This document shows positions 43,767 to 51,921 of a stretch of DNA of 64,000 bases, piece by piece. Origin of the DNA: an uncultured Oscillibacter sp. GTDB taxonomy: Bacteria > Bacillota > Clostridia > Oscillospirales > Oscillospiraceae. The stretch is from NCBI GenBank assembly GCA_910577405.1, contig CAJTMG010000011.1, positions 20,743-84,742 on the forward strand, in the 5' to 3' direction. The position numbers were made by a program, and so were the translations under genes. Position 1 is the stretch's first letter; every line of letters starts with the position of its first letter. The notes below the pieces were generated by a model. That model had not been told where the DNA came from. It did not search any database and worked only from the letters and a program-made list of their open reading frames with translations.

Positions 43767-44480
43767 CTAATTCAGCGAAAAATAGTATCCAGCGCCCCGG
43801 CGGGTAAGGATAAACTGCGGGCTTGCGGGATTTTCCTCAATTTTCTCCCGCAGCCGCCGCACTGTTACATCTACCGTCCGCACGTCGTCGCCCACATAGC
43901 CGTAATTCCAGACCTGCTCCATCAAATCCACCCGGGAATAGACCTTGTTGGGATGGCTGGCCAGGAACGTCAGCAGCTCATACTCCCGCTGGGTCAGGTC
44001 GATGGCTTTCCCGGCCCGGAAGACCTGCCGGCTGTCGGTGTTGATGGAGAGATTTTCAGAAACCGGGATAGCGTCGCTGGCGGCTGTCTCTCCGGTGCGG
44101 GCGCTCATGGCGGTGCGGCGGATGTTGGCCTCTACCCGCGCCACAACTTCCCGATTGGAAAAGGGCTTTGTGATGTAATCGTCCGCTCCCAGCTCCAGTC
44201 CCCGCACCTTGTCATCCTCTTCCTCCCGGGCCGTCAGGAGAATGATCGGCACGTTATCCCCGTCCTGACGCAGGGCTTCGCAGACGTGAAAGCCGTCCAT
44301 CTTCGGCAGCATGATGTCCAGCAGAATCAGGTCCGGCTTTTCTGTGCGGGCTTTTTTCAGGCCGGACTCCCCGTCGTACGCCTCCAGAATCCGATAGCCC
44401 CTGCTCTCCAGATTGAACCGCAGAATCGTTACGATTGTCTTTTCATCGTCTACTATCAGTATTGTCTTTTCTTCTGCCAT
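43767..44480 (-). CDS. walR: Response regulator WalR-like (OmpR family)
   Basis: 237 residues. Receiver domain with acidic VDDEKTI, phospho-acceptor Asp in DLILLDIMLPKMDG and switch Lys in DDYITKPFS; C-terminal winged helix with LTQREYELLTFLASHPNKVY and the WalR-like RTVDVTVRRLREKIEENP followed by TRRGAGYYF. I placed the start at 44480 (MAEEKTILIVDDEK), after GAGGAAG. In Firmicutes WalR is often essential and controls peptidoglycan turnover. Confidence 0.9.
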   Translation of the reverse strand: MAEEKTILIVDDEKTIVTILRFNLESRGYRILEAYDGESGLKKARTEKPDLILLDIMLPKMDGFHVCEALRQDGDNVPIILLTAREEEDDKVRGLELGADDYITKPFSNREVVARVEANIRRTAMSARTGETAASDAIPVSENLSINTDSRQVFRAGKAIDLTQREYELLTFLASHPNKVYSRVDLMEQVWNYGYVGDDVRTVDVTVRRLREKIEENPASPQFILTRRGAGYYFSLN

Positions 44481-44534
44481 ATCTTCCTCTTTCCATCCGT
44501 TTCTGCCCTCAATTATGGTCAATTCCTCATTCAA

Positions 44535-45074
44535 TCAAAGCTTCAGCTTCAGTTTTGCCATCAGCACTGCGGCTACCGTTTTCGCGTCCTGAATCTCGCC
44601 CTCCATGCAGCGGCGGACCATCTCGTCAAAGGGCACCCGTTCCACATTCAGGAATTCGTCCTCGTCAAGATGCTGTTCCTCCATATGCAGGTCCTGGGCG
44701 AGATAGAGGTACAGAATTTCACCATAGCAGCCCGGCGACGGCAGAATCTTCCCCAGCAGCTCATAGCGTCCCGGCACCGCGCCTGTCTCCTCCTTCAGCT
44801 CCCGCAGGCCAGCCGCAGCCGTGTCCTCTCCCGGATGGTCCAGCTTTCCCGCGGGCAGCTCCACCAGCGTTGTGCCGAAGGGATACCGGTACTGGGTCAC
44901 TGTCAGCACGTTGTTCTCCCCGTCCAGCGCCAGCACCGCCACGCCGCCGGGATGGTCTACCACTTCACGGGTGGCCTCCGCGCCGTTGGGAAGCTCCACC
45001 GTGTCTATATGCACATTCACAATATGGCCCTGAAATATTTCCTTCCGGCTGAGCCGCTTCTCTGTCAAATCCAT
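44535..45074 (-). CDS. NUDIX hydrolase, ADP-ribose pyrophosphatase type
   Basis: About 179 residues with the Nudix box GKLDHPGEDTAAAGLRELKE followed by ETGA, a preceding VTQYRYPFGTTLVELPAG and an EILYLYLAQDL strand. This is the NudF/ADP-ribose pyrophosphatase subgroup, which cleaves ADP-ribose to AMP and ribose 5-phosphate. Start choice is between ATG 45074 and ATG 45086; the first has AGGA eleven bases upstream. It lies 54 bases before walR. Confidence 0.9.
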   Translation of the reverse strand: MDLTEKRLSRKEIFQGHIVNVHIDTVELPNGAEATREVVDHPGGVAVLALDGENNVLTVTQYRYPFGTTLVELPAGKLDHPGEDTAAAGLRELKEETGAVPGRYELLGKILPSPGCYGEILYLYLAQDLHMEEQHLDEDEFLNVERVPFDEMVRRCMEGEIQDAKTVAAVLMAKLKLKL

Positions 45075-45150
45075 TCTGCACGCCATCCTTTCTTTCACTT
45101 GGCCGTTCTGTAACTGAAATTATACCACATCTGCCAGAAAATGCAAAGAT

Positions 45151-45444
45151 TTATCCCAGCCCCAAACGCTCCCGGACCGCCAGCACCGCGCAGGACAGCA
45201 GAAGCAGCGTCAGGGCCGTCTGTCCCCAGAGCAGGCTGTAGGAAATTGCTTTCTGATCCCGGCGTCTCCCGGCGGCTGTGGAAGCCAGAACGTACAGCGA
45301 CACAAGGCTTCCCAGGATTGCAATGCCGTCCGCCGCCGCAAGCCAGCCCATCGCCGACGCGCCCAGATACACCAGGAAAATCAGCCCTGTTCCTATGGCT
45401 CCCGCGTTCATTTGCCGGGGCGTACGCAGAAAAAATTTACTCAT
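45151..45444 (-). CDS. Small membrane protein (97 aa)
   Basis: Unknown family. Three hydrophobic segments are predicted: AIGTGLIFLVYLGASAMGWL, GIAILGSLVSLYVLAS and YSLLWGQTALTLLLLSCAVL, with a basic loop AGRRRDQK between the second and third. AAAGGTG precedes the ATG. It follows the penicillin-binding protein gene by 14 bases and so is probably co-transcribed with it. Confidence 0.65.
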   Translation of the reverse strand: MSKFFLRTPRQMNAGAIGTGLIFLVYLGASAMGWLAAADGIAILGSLVSLYVLASTAAGRRRDQKAISYSLLWGQTALTLLLLSCAVLAVRERLGLG

Positions 45445-45458
45445 ATTCGATCACCTTT

Positions 45459-46814
45459 TCAATATCCGTTCACAATCACATCCAGAATCTTCCCCGCTAT
45501 GGTCCCCGCCACGCTGTTTCCGCCGCCGCCATGCTCTACCAGCACCACAAAGGCATACGGCGCGTCCGGATTCCGCAGAAAGCCCGCAAACCACGCGTGA
45601 GGACTTCCTTCGCCCACCTCCGCCGTGCCGGATTTCGCGCACAGGTCCATATTCGGGAAACGCTCCGCGCCGTAGGTCTTCGTTACGTTCTCCGACAGCA
45701 GTTCCGCCAGCTTTTCCGCCGTGCCGCTCTTTACCAGCGTGCCGGTCTGACGGGTCACGCGGGGCAGAGCGGGCAGAAGTCCTTCCGTTTTCAGAATCAG
45801 GTATGGCCTTGCCGCTTTTCCACCGTTGGCAATGGCCCCCATGTAGACCATCAGCCCGCAGGGGTTCACCAAATCCTGATCCTGTCCGACTCCCGCCCAG
45901 GCAAGCCGGTTCTCTGTCATGCCCTCCCAATTGAAGGAGCCTTTCGCCGTGGGCAGGCCGTCCAGATCATAGCTGGCCGTCAGTCCCGCCTGCTCCGTAG
46001 CCTCTGACAGAGCTTCCGTACCCAGGGCTACGGCAATCTGCGCAAAGGCTACGTTGCAGCTGTTGGCAAAGGCGTCGCCAATGTGCTGTTCCCCGTGGGT
46101 CCCGGAACAGGTGATGGTCTCCCCGTTGATGATCGTGGAACCGGAACAGGTCCAGGTGCGGGATTCCAGGTCCGGGATGTTCTCCAGCGCCGCCGCCAGC
46201 GTTACCGTCTTATACACCGAGCCGGGGGTGAATGCCGCTGACAGGAAGCGATTCAGGTACGCGCCTTTGTAACGGTCGTTGGTCTCAATATCATCTGGGA
46301 CGTTCAGGGGGTCGTAGGTGGGGGAGGATACCATGCAGAGGACCTCGCCGGTTTTGTAGTTGTACACCGCCGCGGTCCCTGCCCTGCCGTTCAGCGCCTG
46401 CCATGCCTCGTAGTTGTACCGGGCGTCTATGGTCAGATAGAGGTTCCGCCGGCTTCCGGATGCTCCTGTAAACAGATTCCAGCCCGTCAGCTTGTTGGCA
46501 AAGGCGTTCAGAGCCCCTGTGCCGATGCTGCCCTGCAAGTCCCCTACCGCGTGGAGGGTCGCCTTTCGCACGCCCTCGCTGTCGTAATAGGTCCGCTTGC
46601 CGTTTTCCGTTATGTCGGACAGAATGTCTCCGTCTCTGTCCAGCACCGCGCCTGTCATCAGCACGCCCTCCGTGTTGTACAGATGCCGGTTGAATGCCGC
46701 TGATACCCATTTGCCGCCTTGGGTTACATAGCGGACCAGAAACAGACCCAGTCCCGCCGCCAGTACCAGAGCCAGTATCGCGCAGACCATCGCCCGCCGT
46801 TCTACTTTTTTCAC
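45459..46814 (-). CDS. Class B penicillin-binding protein (PbpA-like transpeptidase)
   Basis: Cross-links peptidoglycan outside the membrane. About 451 residues: N-terminal membrane anchor (MVCAILALVLAAGLGLFLV), a short PBP dimer-type region (RHLYNTEGVLMTGAVLDRDG), then the transpeptidase domain with SxxK in FTPGSVYKTVTL, SxN in FANSCNVAFA and KSGT in LCAKSGTAEVG. I favour the GTG at 46814, seven bases after GGGAGG. It lacks the PASTA and long dimerisation domains, as in PbpA partners of FtsW/RodA, but no such gene is next to it here. Confidence 0.92.
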   Translation of the reverse strand: MKKVERRAMVCAILALVLAAGLGLFLVRYVTQGGKWVSAAFNRHLYNTEGVLMTGAVLDRDGDILSDITENGKRTYYDSEGVRKATLHAVGDLQGSIGTGALNAFANKLTGWNLFTGASGSRRNLYLTIDARYNYEAWQALNGRAGTAAVYNYKTGEVLCMVSSPTYDPLNVPDDIETNDRYKGAYLNRFLSAAFTPGSVYKTVTLAAALENIPDLESRTWTCSGSTIINGETITCSGTHGEQHIGDAFANSCNVAFAQIAVALGTEALSEATEQAGLTASYDLDGLPTAKGSFNWEGMTENRLAWAGVGQDQDLVNPCGLMVYMGAIANGGKAARPYLILKTEGLLPALPRVTRQTGTLVKSGTAEKLAELLSENVTKTYGAERFPNMDLCAKSGTAEVGEGSPHAWFAGFLRNPDAPYAFVVLVEHGGGGNSVAGTIAGKILDVIVNGY

Positions 46815-46930
46815 AGCCTTCCCTCCCTTTGTCAAGAGCTGCCTGCCATCACTTCGGCGCTTCTTTTCTTTTTTGAAGAGAGCAAGAGAAAAGAAGCAAA
46901 AGAAAAGAAAAACCCTTTAGCGAAAAAGAA

Positions 46931-47587
46931 TTAAAGTTCCTTTGTTTGAAACAGTTCTTCAAATGAACGGCAGTAATAATCGGCTATCCGCTGCATCTCG
47001 TCCTGGTCGTTCTCGGCGGAGGGATCGTAGACGGCCGCCACCCGGAAACCGGCGTTCTTGGCGGTCTTTACGGCGTGGAGGGCGTCTTCAAATACCACCG
47101 TGTCCTTTTTGTTGGAGCGCAGCCGTCGCAAGGCCCGTTCGTAGACCTCCGGACCCTGCTCCTTCCCCTGGCCGGCTTCCTCACAGGTCACTATGCCGCG
47201 AAAATAGCCGTCCAGTCCCGCCTGCTTCAATGCCGCTTCCGCAAGAGGCCGGTCCGTCGCTGTAGCAATGTACATCCAGACGCCCTCCATTTTCAGAATC
47301 GACAGGCTTTCCTTGACTCCCGGCTTCGCCTTTACCTCGTGGCGGTAGAAGCGCTCCACCCGGTCCCAGGTTTCCTGTATCAGAACCTCCAGCGGCTCAG
47401 ACAGCTTGCCGTATTCCTTGCACCACGCCGTTCCTTCCTGTAGATTCAGCGGCTTCATGATCTCGTCCAGGTCCTCGGGCGGCGTGATTCCATGGCGTTC
47501 CAGAAGCCCCCGGCCAAGGCTCCTCCACATCCCCATGGAGTCGATCAGCGTGCCGTCCATATCAAATATCGCGCTTTGCAGTCTCAT
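46931..47587 (-). CDS. HAD-family hydrolase (phosphoglycolate phosphatase-like)
   Basis: 218 residues. Motif I with nucleophile Asp in AIFDMDGTLIDS, a helical cap (about 15-85), motif II in MYIATATDRPLAE, motif III Lys in GQGKEQGPEVYE and motif IV in DTVVFEDALHAV. The subfamily matches beta-phosphoglucomutase and phosphoglycolate phosphatase types; the substrate is not determined. AAGGAAGG precedes the ATG. Overlaps the upstream hydrolase gene by 26 bases. Confidence 0.92.
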   Translation of the reverse strand: MRLQSAIFDMDGTLIDSMGMWRSLGRGLLERHGITPPEDLDEIMKPLNLQEGTAWCKEYGKLSEPLEVLIQETWDRVERFYRHEVKAKPGVKESLSILKMEGVWMYIATATDRPLAEAALKQAGLDGYFRGIVTCEEAGQGKEQGPEVYERALRRLRSNKKDTVVFEDALHAVKTAKNAGFRVAAVYDPSAENDQDEMQRIADYYCRSFEELFQTKEL

Positions 47588-48302
47588 GTCGTTTCCTTCC
47601 TTCTTCTTTTGTCAGGCAGACCCGGGTCCATTCCGTCAGAGTGTCTATCTGCTCCGGCGTATGGAACCAGTGCTCTCCCTCCGTTACCGTCAGCCCCGCA
47701 TGGAACCGCGCCGCGAATCTGTCCACAGTCTCCCGGCGAATCAAAGCGTCTTCCCGGGCATAGAGGATTTCCGTGGGGCACTCCCAGCGGCGGACGGCGT
47801 GTTCTTTCGCATAGCAGAAATACTTCCAGGAGAGGGTCTGGCCAAAGTCTGTAGGGATTTCACCCTCACGCTCCAGCCGGTCCGCCGTAACGCCTGCCCA
47901 GGACATCATATCCGAAATCAGCGCCGCCATATCCAGCACCGGCGAGACAAATAAGGCCCGGTCCGGCGGCTGGACTCCCAATGCCAGCATCCCAAACCAC
48001 GCGCCCAGACTCTCGCCCCGCAGTCCCAGCCAGCGCCACCGGGACCGTGCCCATGCCGCCGCGCTCTGTATCTCCGGCACAGCCTGCCAGGGTACACAGA
48101 GGGCATCCTGTCCCACGCGCTCCCCGTGCTCCGGCAAATCCAGACTTACCGCCTGCGCGCCATGCTCCTCCGCCAGCGCCGCAAAGCCCTCCGCGTCTTC
48201 CTTCCGTCCGCCCTGCCCGTGGACGCAGAGCCAGACCCGGTTCGACGCGGCCCCCCATACAATGGCCGGCACGCCCTCTATCTCCGTCCTGCTTCTGTTC
48301 AT
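47562..48302 (-). CDS. Alpha/beta hydrolase
   Basis: About 246 residues. The fold is shown by WLCVHGQGGRKEDAEG (oxyanion-hole region), the nucleophile elbow LRGESLGAWFG with Ser, LYAREDALIRRETVDRF (acid) and a late catalytic His in VTEGEHWFHTP. I placed the start at 48302, eight bases after AAAGGAG. Cytoplasmic. The substrate is unknown. It heads the minus-strand block behind its own promoter. Confidence 0.85.
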   Translation of the reverse strand: MNRSRTEIEGVPAIVWGAASNRVWLCVHGQGGRKEDAEGFAALAEEHGAQAVSLDLPEHGERVGQDALCVPWQAVPEIQSAAAWARSRWRWLGLRGESLGAWFGMLALGVQPPDRALFVSPVLDMAALISDMMSWAGVTADRLEREGEIPTDFGQTLSWKYFCYAKEHAVRRWECPTEILYAREDALIRRETVDRFAARFHAGLTVTEGEHWFHTPEQIDTLTEWTRVCLTKEEGRKRHETAKRDI

Positions 48303-48327
48303 GGATTCCACTCCTTTACAATGCCCT

Positions 48328-48357
48328 ATTCTAGCACATCCGGCCCCCCTTCCGCAA
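48328..48357 (-). promoter_or_regulatory. Promoter of the alpha/beta hydrolase gene
   Basis: Minus-strand TTGCGG (48352-48357), an 18-base spacer, TAGAAT (48328-48333) with an extended TGC before the -10. Confidence 0.65.
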
Positions 48358-48399
48358 GTGGTACCCTTTCCCGCTTCCGCTTCACGGCAAAATTAGCGC

Positions 48400-48428
48400 T
48401 TTACTTTTTGCGGCGACTTTGATAAACT
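48400..48428 (+). promoter_or_regulatory. Promoter of the XRE-MBOAT operon
   Basis: TTTACT (48400-48405), a 17-base spacer, TAAACT (48423-48428). A TATACT lies a few bases downstream and may be the true -10. Confidence 0.6.
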
Positions 48429-48466
48429 ATACTCCGCGTATAAACAAAAGAAAAAGGAGCGCTATC

Positions 48467-49141
48467 ATGCAGACAGAATTTTCACGTACCCTGTCTCTCC
48501 TGCGTCAGGAACGGGGCGTCAGTCAGCGGACCGCGGCGGGTGAACTGGGGATCTCTCAGGCCCTGCTGTCCCATTATGAGAACGGCATCCGGGAACCGGG
48601 CCTTGCCTTTGTGGTGCGGGCCTGCGATTACTACAACGTCTCCGCGGATTACATCCTGGGCCGTACCCTGTCCAAGGAGGGCAATATGCTGACGGAACAG
48701 GATATCCTGAACGCCGCTGAACCTGGCAGCGACCTCCGGGGCAGCGTGCTGGCTACCTTACAGAGCAAACTGATTTCAGGGGCCGTCAGCGTTCTGTTCG
48801 AGCTTCTGGGAAAGACCGGGAACAAAGATGCCATCAACGCCGGGGCCGCTTGCCTGGGCGATACCCTCTATCAGCTCTACCGGCGGCTTTACCGGGCTTC
48901 CGGGTCCAATGAGAGCTATTTTGCACTGCCCGCCGCCGCATGGGAAATCGGACTGGAGGACGCGGACCGGAAACTTCAGGAACACCGCTTTGCCCGCACC
49001 CTGGAGACTGTAAAGCAGGAGGAAATCCCGGATCTCTCTGACGCCGCCATCAAAAAGGCCTGCCCCGGCCGCTGCCAGAGCCTGACCCAGGTCCTCAGCA
49101 CCGCCGACGCGCGCCTCAGCGAACTGGCCAAGCAGGATTAA
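48467..49141 (+). CDS. XRE-family regulator with C-terminal domain
   Basis: 224 residues. Helix-turn-helix in LRQERGVSQRTAAGELGISQ followed by ALLSHYENGIREPG, then YYNVSADYILGRT as usual. The remaining 150 residues are helical and unlike any domain I know, with SKLISGAVSVLFELLGKTGN and a late KQEEIPDLSDAAIKKACPGR. AAAAAGGAGCG precedes the ATG at 48467. The MBOAT gene starts two bases after its stop, so it may regulate its own operon. Confidence 0.85.
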   Translation: MQTEFSRTLSLLRQERGVSQRTAAGELGISQALLSHYENGIREPGLAFVVRACDYYNVSADYILGRTLSKEGNMLTEQDILNAAEPGSDLRGSVLATLQSKLISGAVSVLFELLGKTGNKDAINAGAACLGDTLYQLYRRLYRASGSNESYFALPAAAWEIGLEDADRKLQEHRFARTLETVKQEEIPDLSDAAIKKACPGRCQSLTQVLSTADARLSELAKQD

Positions 49142-49142
49142 T

Positions 49143-50585
49143 ATGAATTTTCAGACTTTGGCTTTTTTGGCCTTTCTCGCACTGACTGTAACCGGGTGCC
49201 GTCTGGCGGGACGATTTCGCCGGGACGCGGGGCTGATTCTCCTGAACGCCGCTTCCCTCTTTTTCTGCGTGCAGGGCGGCGGCTGGAAAAGCGTTTTCGT
49301 CCTGGCATTGGGCGCCGTGGTCTCTGCCGCCGCGGTACGGAAAGCTGTGACTCAGGCTGCGGCGGTTCCATTGGGCGCGGCTGAACCTGTGGATTCCGTG
49401 GACCGGCGGTGGCTGATTTTAGCGGCGGTCTGGCATCTGGGGGTGCTGGCCGTCTTCAAGTACGCTGGCTTCTTTACCGGCGGCGCGGTCTCCGTCGGAT
49501 GGGTCCCGTTGGGCTTGAGCTTCTTTACCTTCCAGCAGCTTTGGCTCCTGAAGGAAGTCGCAAACGGCTTTTCTCCCGCCTCCTGGACCTTTCTGCCCCT
49601 TTACGCCTTCTTCTTTCCCACTTTGGTCTCCGGGCCGATTCTCAAGCCCCAGGCGTTCTTCCCCCAGCTTCAGGACGGCAGGTTTCTTCAGCCCTCCGGG
49701 CGGGACGAGGCGGCGGGATTGTACGCCATCGCCATAGGCTCCGCCAAAAAGGTCCTTCTGGCCGACAATCTGGGCGTGATCGTGGACAACGGCTGGAATC
49801 GCCTGGAAGACCTGAGCGCCCCCGCCGCCTGGCTGGTGATTCTGGGCTATACCTTGCAGCTCTATCTGGATTTCTCCGGTTACTGCGACATTGCTTCCGG
49901 GGCGGCGCGGCTTCTGGGACTGCGGCTGCCGGTGAACTTCAACTCCCCTTACCGCAGTCTTTCCGTGGGCGAATTCTGGAAGCGCTGGCATATCACCCTG
50001 ACCTCCTTTCTCCGGGAATGCCTCTATTTTCCGCTGGGGGGAAGCCAGAAGGGAACTGTCCGGACCTGCGCGAACATCCTGACCGTCTTTTTGCTCAGCG
50101 GACTGTGGCACGGCGCGGGCTGGACCTTCCTTGTCTGGGGCGGACTGCATGGTCTGGCTCAGATCGCTGAACGTCTCTGGGGTCGGGAACGGCTTCCGGC
50201 AGCTCTGCGGTGGGCTTTGACCTTCGCCTTTGTGAACCTGGCCTGGGTCTTCTTCCGCGCGCCGGACCTGGGTGCCGCTCTGAAACTCCTGAACACCGCC
50301 CTGACCGCTGACTTCCGGCCTCCGGAAAGCTGGCTGGCGGAGGGTCTGCTGTCCAAGGAAGCCTCCGCCCTGCTGCTGCTCTTCCCCCGGCTGAATACGG
50401 CGGCCCTGCGCATCGGAGCCGTGTTCGCAGGGGCGCTGACGGTCTCCTTCTGGCCCCGGAACGCCGTGGGGGAAATGGATTCCTTCCGGCCAACTGTCTG
50501 GCGGCTGGTCCTGCTGACCCTGGCAGCGGCGTGGACAGTCCTGTCCTTCTCCGGCGTCACTACCTTCATTTACTCCAACTTCTGA
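49143..50585 (+). CDS. MBOAT family O-acyltransferase (AlgI/DltB-like)
   Basis: Membrane-bound O-acyltransferase that moves acyl groups across the membrane to surface polymers. 480 residues with about ten membrane segments. Marker patches are PLGLSFFTFQQLWLLKEVAN, LYLDFSGYCDIASGAARLLG, NFNSPYRSLSVGEFWKRWHI and the catalytic-His region LSGLWHGAGWTFLVWGGLHG. It follows the XRE gene with a short AGGATTA site and is 9 bases before its likely partner, giving an AlgI-AlgX type pair. Confidence 0.92.
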   Translation: MNFQTLAFLAFLALTVTGCRLAGRFRRDAGLILLNAASLFFCVQGGGWKSVFVLALGAVVSAAAVRKAVTQAAAVPLGAAEPVDSVDRRWLILAAVWHLGVLAVFKYAGFFTGGAVSVGWVPLGLSFFTFQQLWLLKEVANGFSPASWTFLPLYAFFFPTLVSGPILKPQAFFPQLQDGRFLQPSGRDEAAGLYAIAIGSAKKVLLADNLGVIVDNGWNRLEDLSAPAAWLVILGYTLQLYLDFSGYCDIASGAARLLGLRLPVNFNSPYRSLSVGEFWKRWHITLTSFLRECLYFPLGGSQKGTVRTCANILTVFLLSGLWHGAGWTFLVWGGLHGLAQIAERLWGRERLPAALRWALTFAFVNLAWVFFRAPDLGAALKLLNTALTADFRPPESWLAEGLLSKEASALLLLFPRLNTAALRIGAVFAGALTVSFWPRNAVGEMDSFRPTVWRLVLLTLAAAWTVLSFSGVTTFIYSNF

Positions 50586-50594
50586 GGAACTGCC

Positions 50595-51707
50595 ATGGAT
50601 ACATTCGACAAGAACTGCCGCCGGTGGGCCAGGAGATTCCTTGCGGCGGTACTGGCCCTGCTGGCCCTCTGCGCCGGAATCGTATATGCCATTGACCCCT
50701 GCCTGTACTACCGGATGCCTGAAAACTGGAAGCCTGTCTTTTTCAATGAACGCTACCAGTCCGCCGGGATGATAAAGCATATTCCTGCGGAAACCGTCCT
50801 GATGGGCACGTCTATGGTCGCCAACATCCGTCCCAGCGCGGCGGCGGAGGCCTTTCACAGCACTGCTCTGCGCATCACCATTCCGGACGGCTATTTCAGT
50901 GAGTTCGATCAGGCCGCGGACCTCCTTTTCCGTGCCCAGGACCCCAAACGGCTGGTCTTCTGCCTGGATATGAACACCCTGATCCGGGACCCTTCCGGCG
51001 TGACGGGGGCTATGCCTGCCTGCCTCTACGACCGGAATCCCTTTAACGATGCGGAATACCTTCTGAATAAAGACACGCTGTATTACAGTCTTTACGTCCT
51101 TCTGGCCAACGGCTGGGGCGGCGGGCAGGACCTGGACGAGAGCTTCCTTTGGAATGACGGAACCGTGTGGGAGCGTTATGAAGCCCTGCGGACCTACCGG
51201 CGGCCGGATCTGTCGGAGACCGTTCAGCCTGACGACGCCTACCTTGCCAGCACGGACGAAAATCTCTCCGTTCTGACCGGCTGGTTTCAGGCCCACCCAG
51301 ATACCGAATTCATCGTCTATTTCGCCCCCTACAGCATCCTCGCCTGGGACCGCGCCACTCGACGGGGTGAACTGGGCGCACGCTTCGCCGCTCTGGAACG
51401 GGCCTGTCAAACCTTGACCGCCTTCGAAAACGCTTCCCTTTACGCGCCCCTCTTTGACCGGGAAATCGTGGAAAATCTGGACAATTACTGCGATTACATC
51501 CACCATTCCGGCGAGGCGGGACGGCTGGTCCTCCAGAAAATCGCCGCCGGAGAGCATCGGATTACCGCCCAGAATTACGCCTCTGTCCTCTCTGACTGGC
51601 GGCAGTTCGTCACCAGCTACGATTACCTCTCCATCTGGGACGACGACTTCTTCGCCCGCTGGAACGCTGCCCATGACGCGCCGCCTGTCTGGTGGGGCAA
51701 TCCTTAG
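50595..51707 (+). CDS. DltD/AlgX-like SGNH-type surface acetylation protein
   Basis: 370 residues. One N-terminal membrane anchor (RRFLAAVLALLALCAGIVYA), then an extracytoplasmic domain with VLMGTSMVANIRPS (serine-containing block I), CLDMNTLIRDP and late YCDYIHHSGEAGRLVL, where His would serve as the block-V residue. Such proteins accept the acyl group from MBOAT proteins. The acceptor could be an exopolysaccharide, teichoic acid or another wall polymer; sequence does not decide. Confidence 0.78.
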   Translation: MDTFDKNCRRWARRFLAAVLALLALCAGIVYAIDPCLYYRMPENWKPVFFNERYQSAGMIKHIPAETVLMGTSMVANIRPSAAAEAFHSTALRITIPDGYFSEFDQAADLLFRAQDPKRLVFCLDMNTLIRDPSGVTGAMPACLYDRNPFNDAEYLLNKDTLYYSLYVLLANGWGGGQDLDESFLWNDGTVWERYEALRTYRRPDLSETVQPDDAYLASTDENLSVLTGWFQAHPDTEFIVYFAPYSILAWDRATRRGELGARFAALERACQTLTAFENASLYAPLFDREIVENLDNYCDYIHHSGEAGRLVLQKIAAGEHRITAQNYASVLSDWRQFVTSYDYLSIWDDDFFARWNAAHDAPPVWWGNP

Positions 51708-51921
51708 GGCGTTGGGAATCTGTCGGGCCCGGCGGAGCGTGCCATCCAGTCAGCCGGGTACTGTTCAATCCAAAGGGCTGCGCCGGTTGGGAAATGGTGG
51801 GTCAGGAAGTTGTCTGGTCCGGAGGTCTGGCGATTTGCATTGCGTCTCCACTCAAACAGCATGGGGTGTTTAGGAGTTTTCCACATTTTCCACAAAATTT
51901 TCGACAATGGGGGGAAAGGGC
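51708..51921. other. Spacer before orphan histidine kinase
   Basis: No gene seen, and no response regulator remnant that I recognise. It ends with a ribosome site GGGGGGAAAGG for the kinase. A short minus-strand frame crosses it but has no start signals. Confidence 0.5.
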
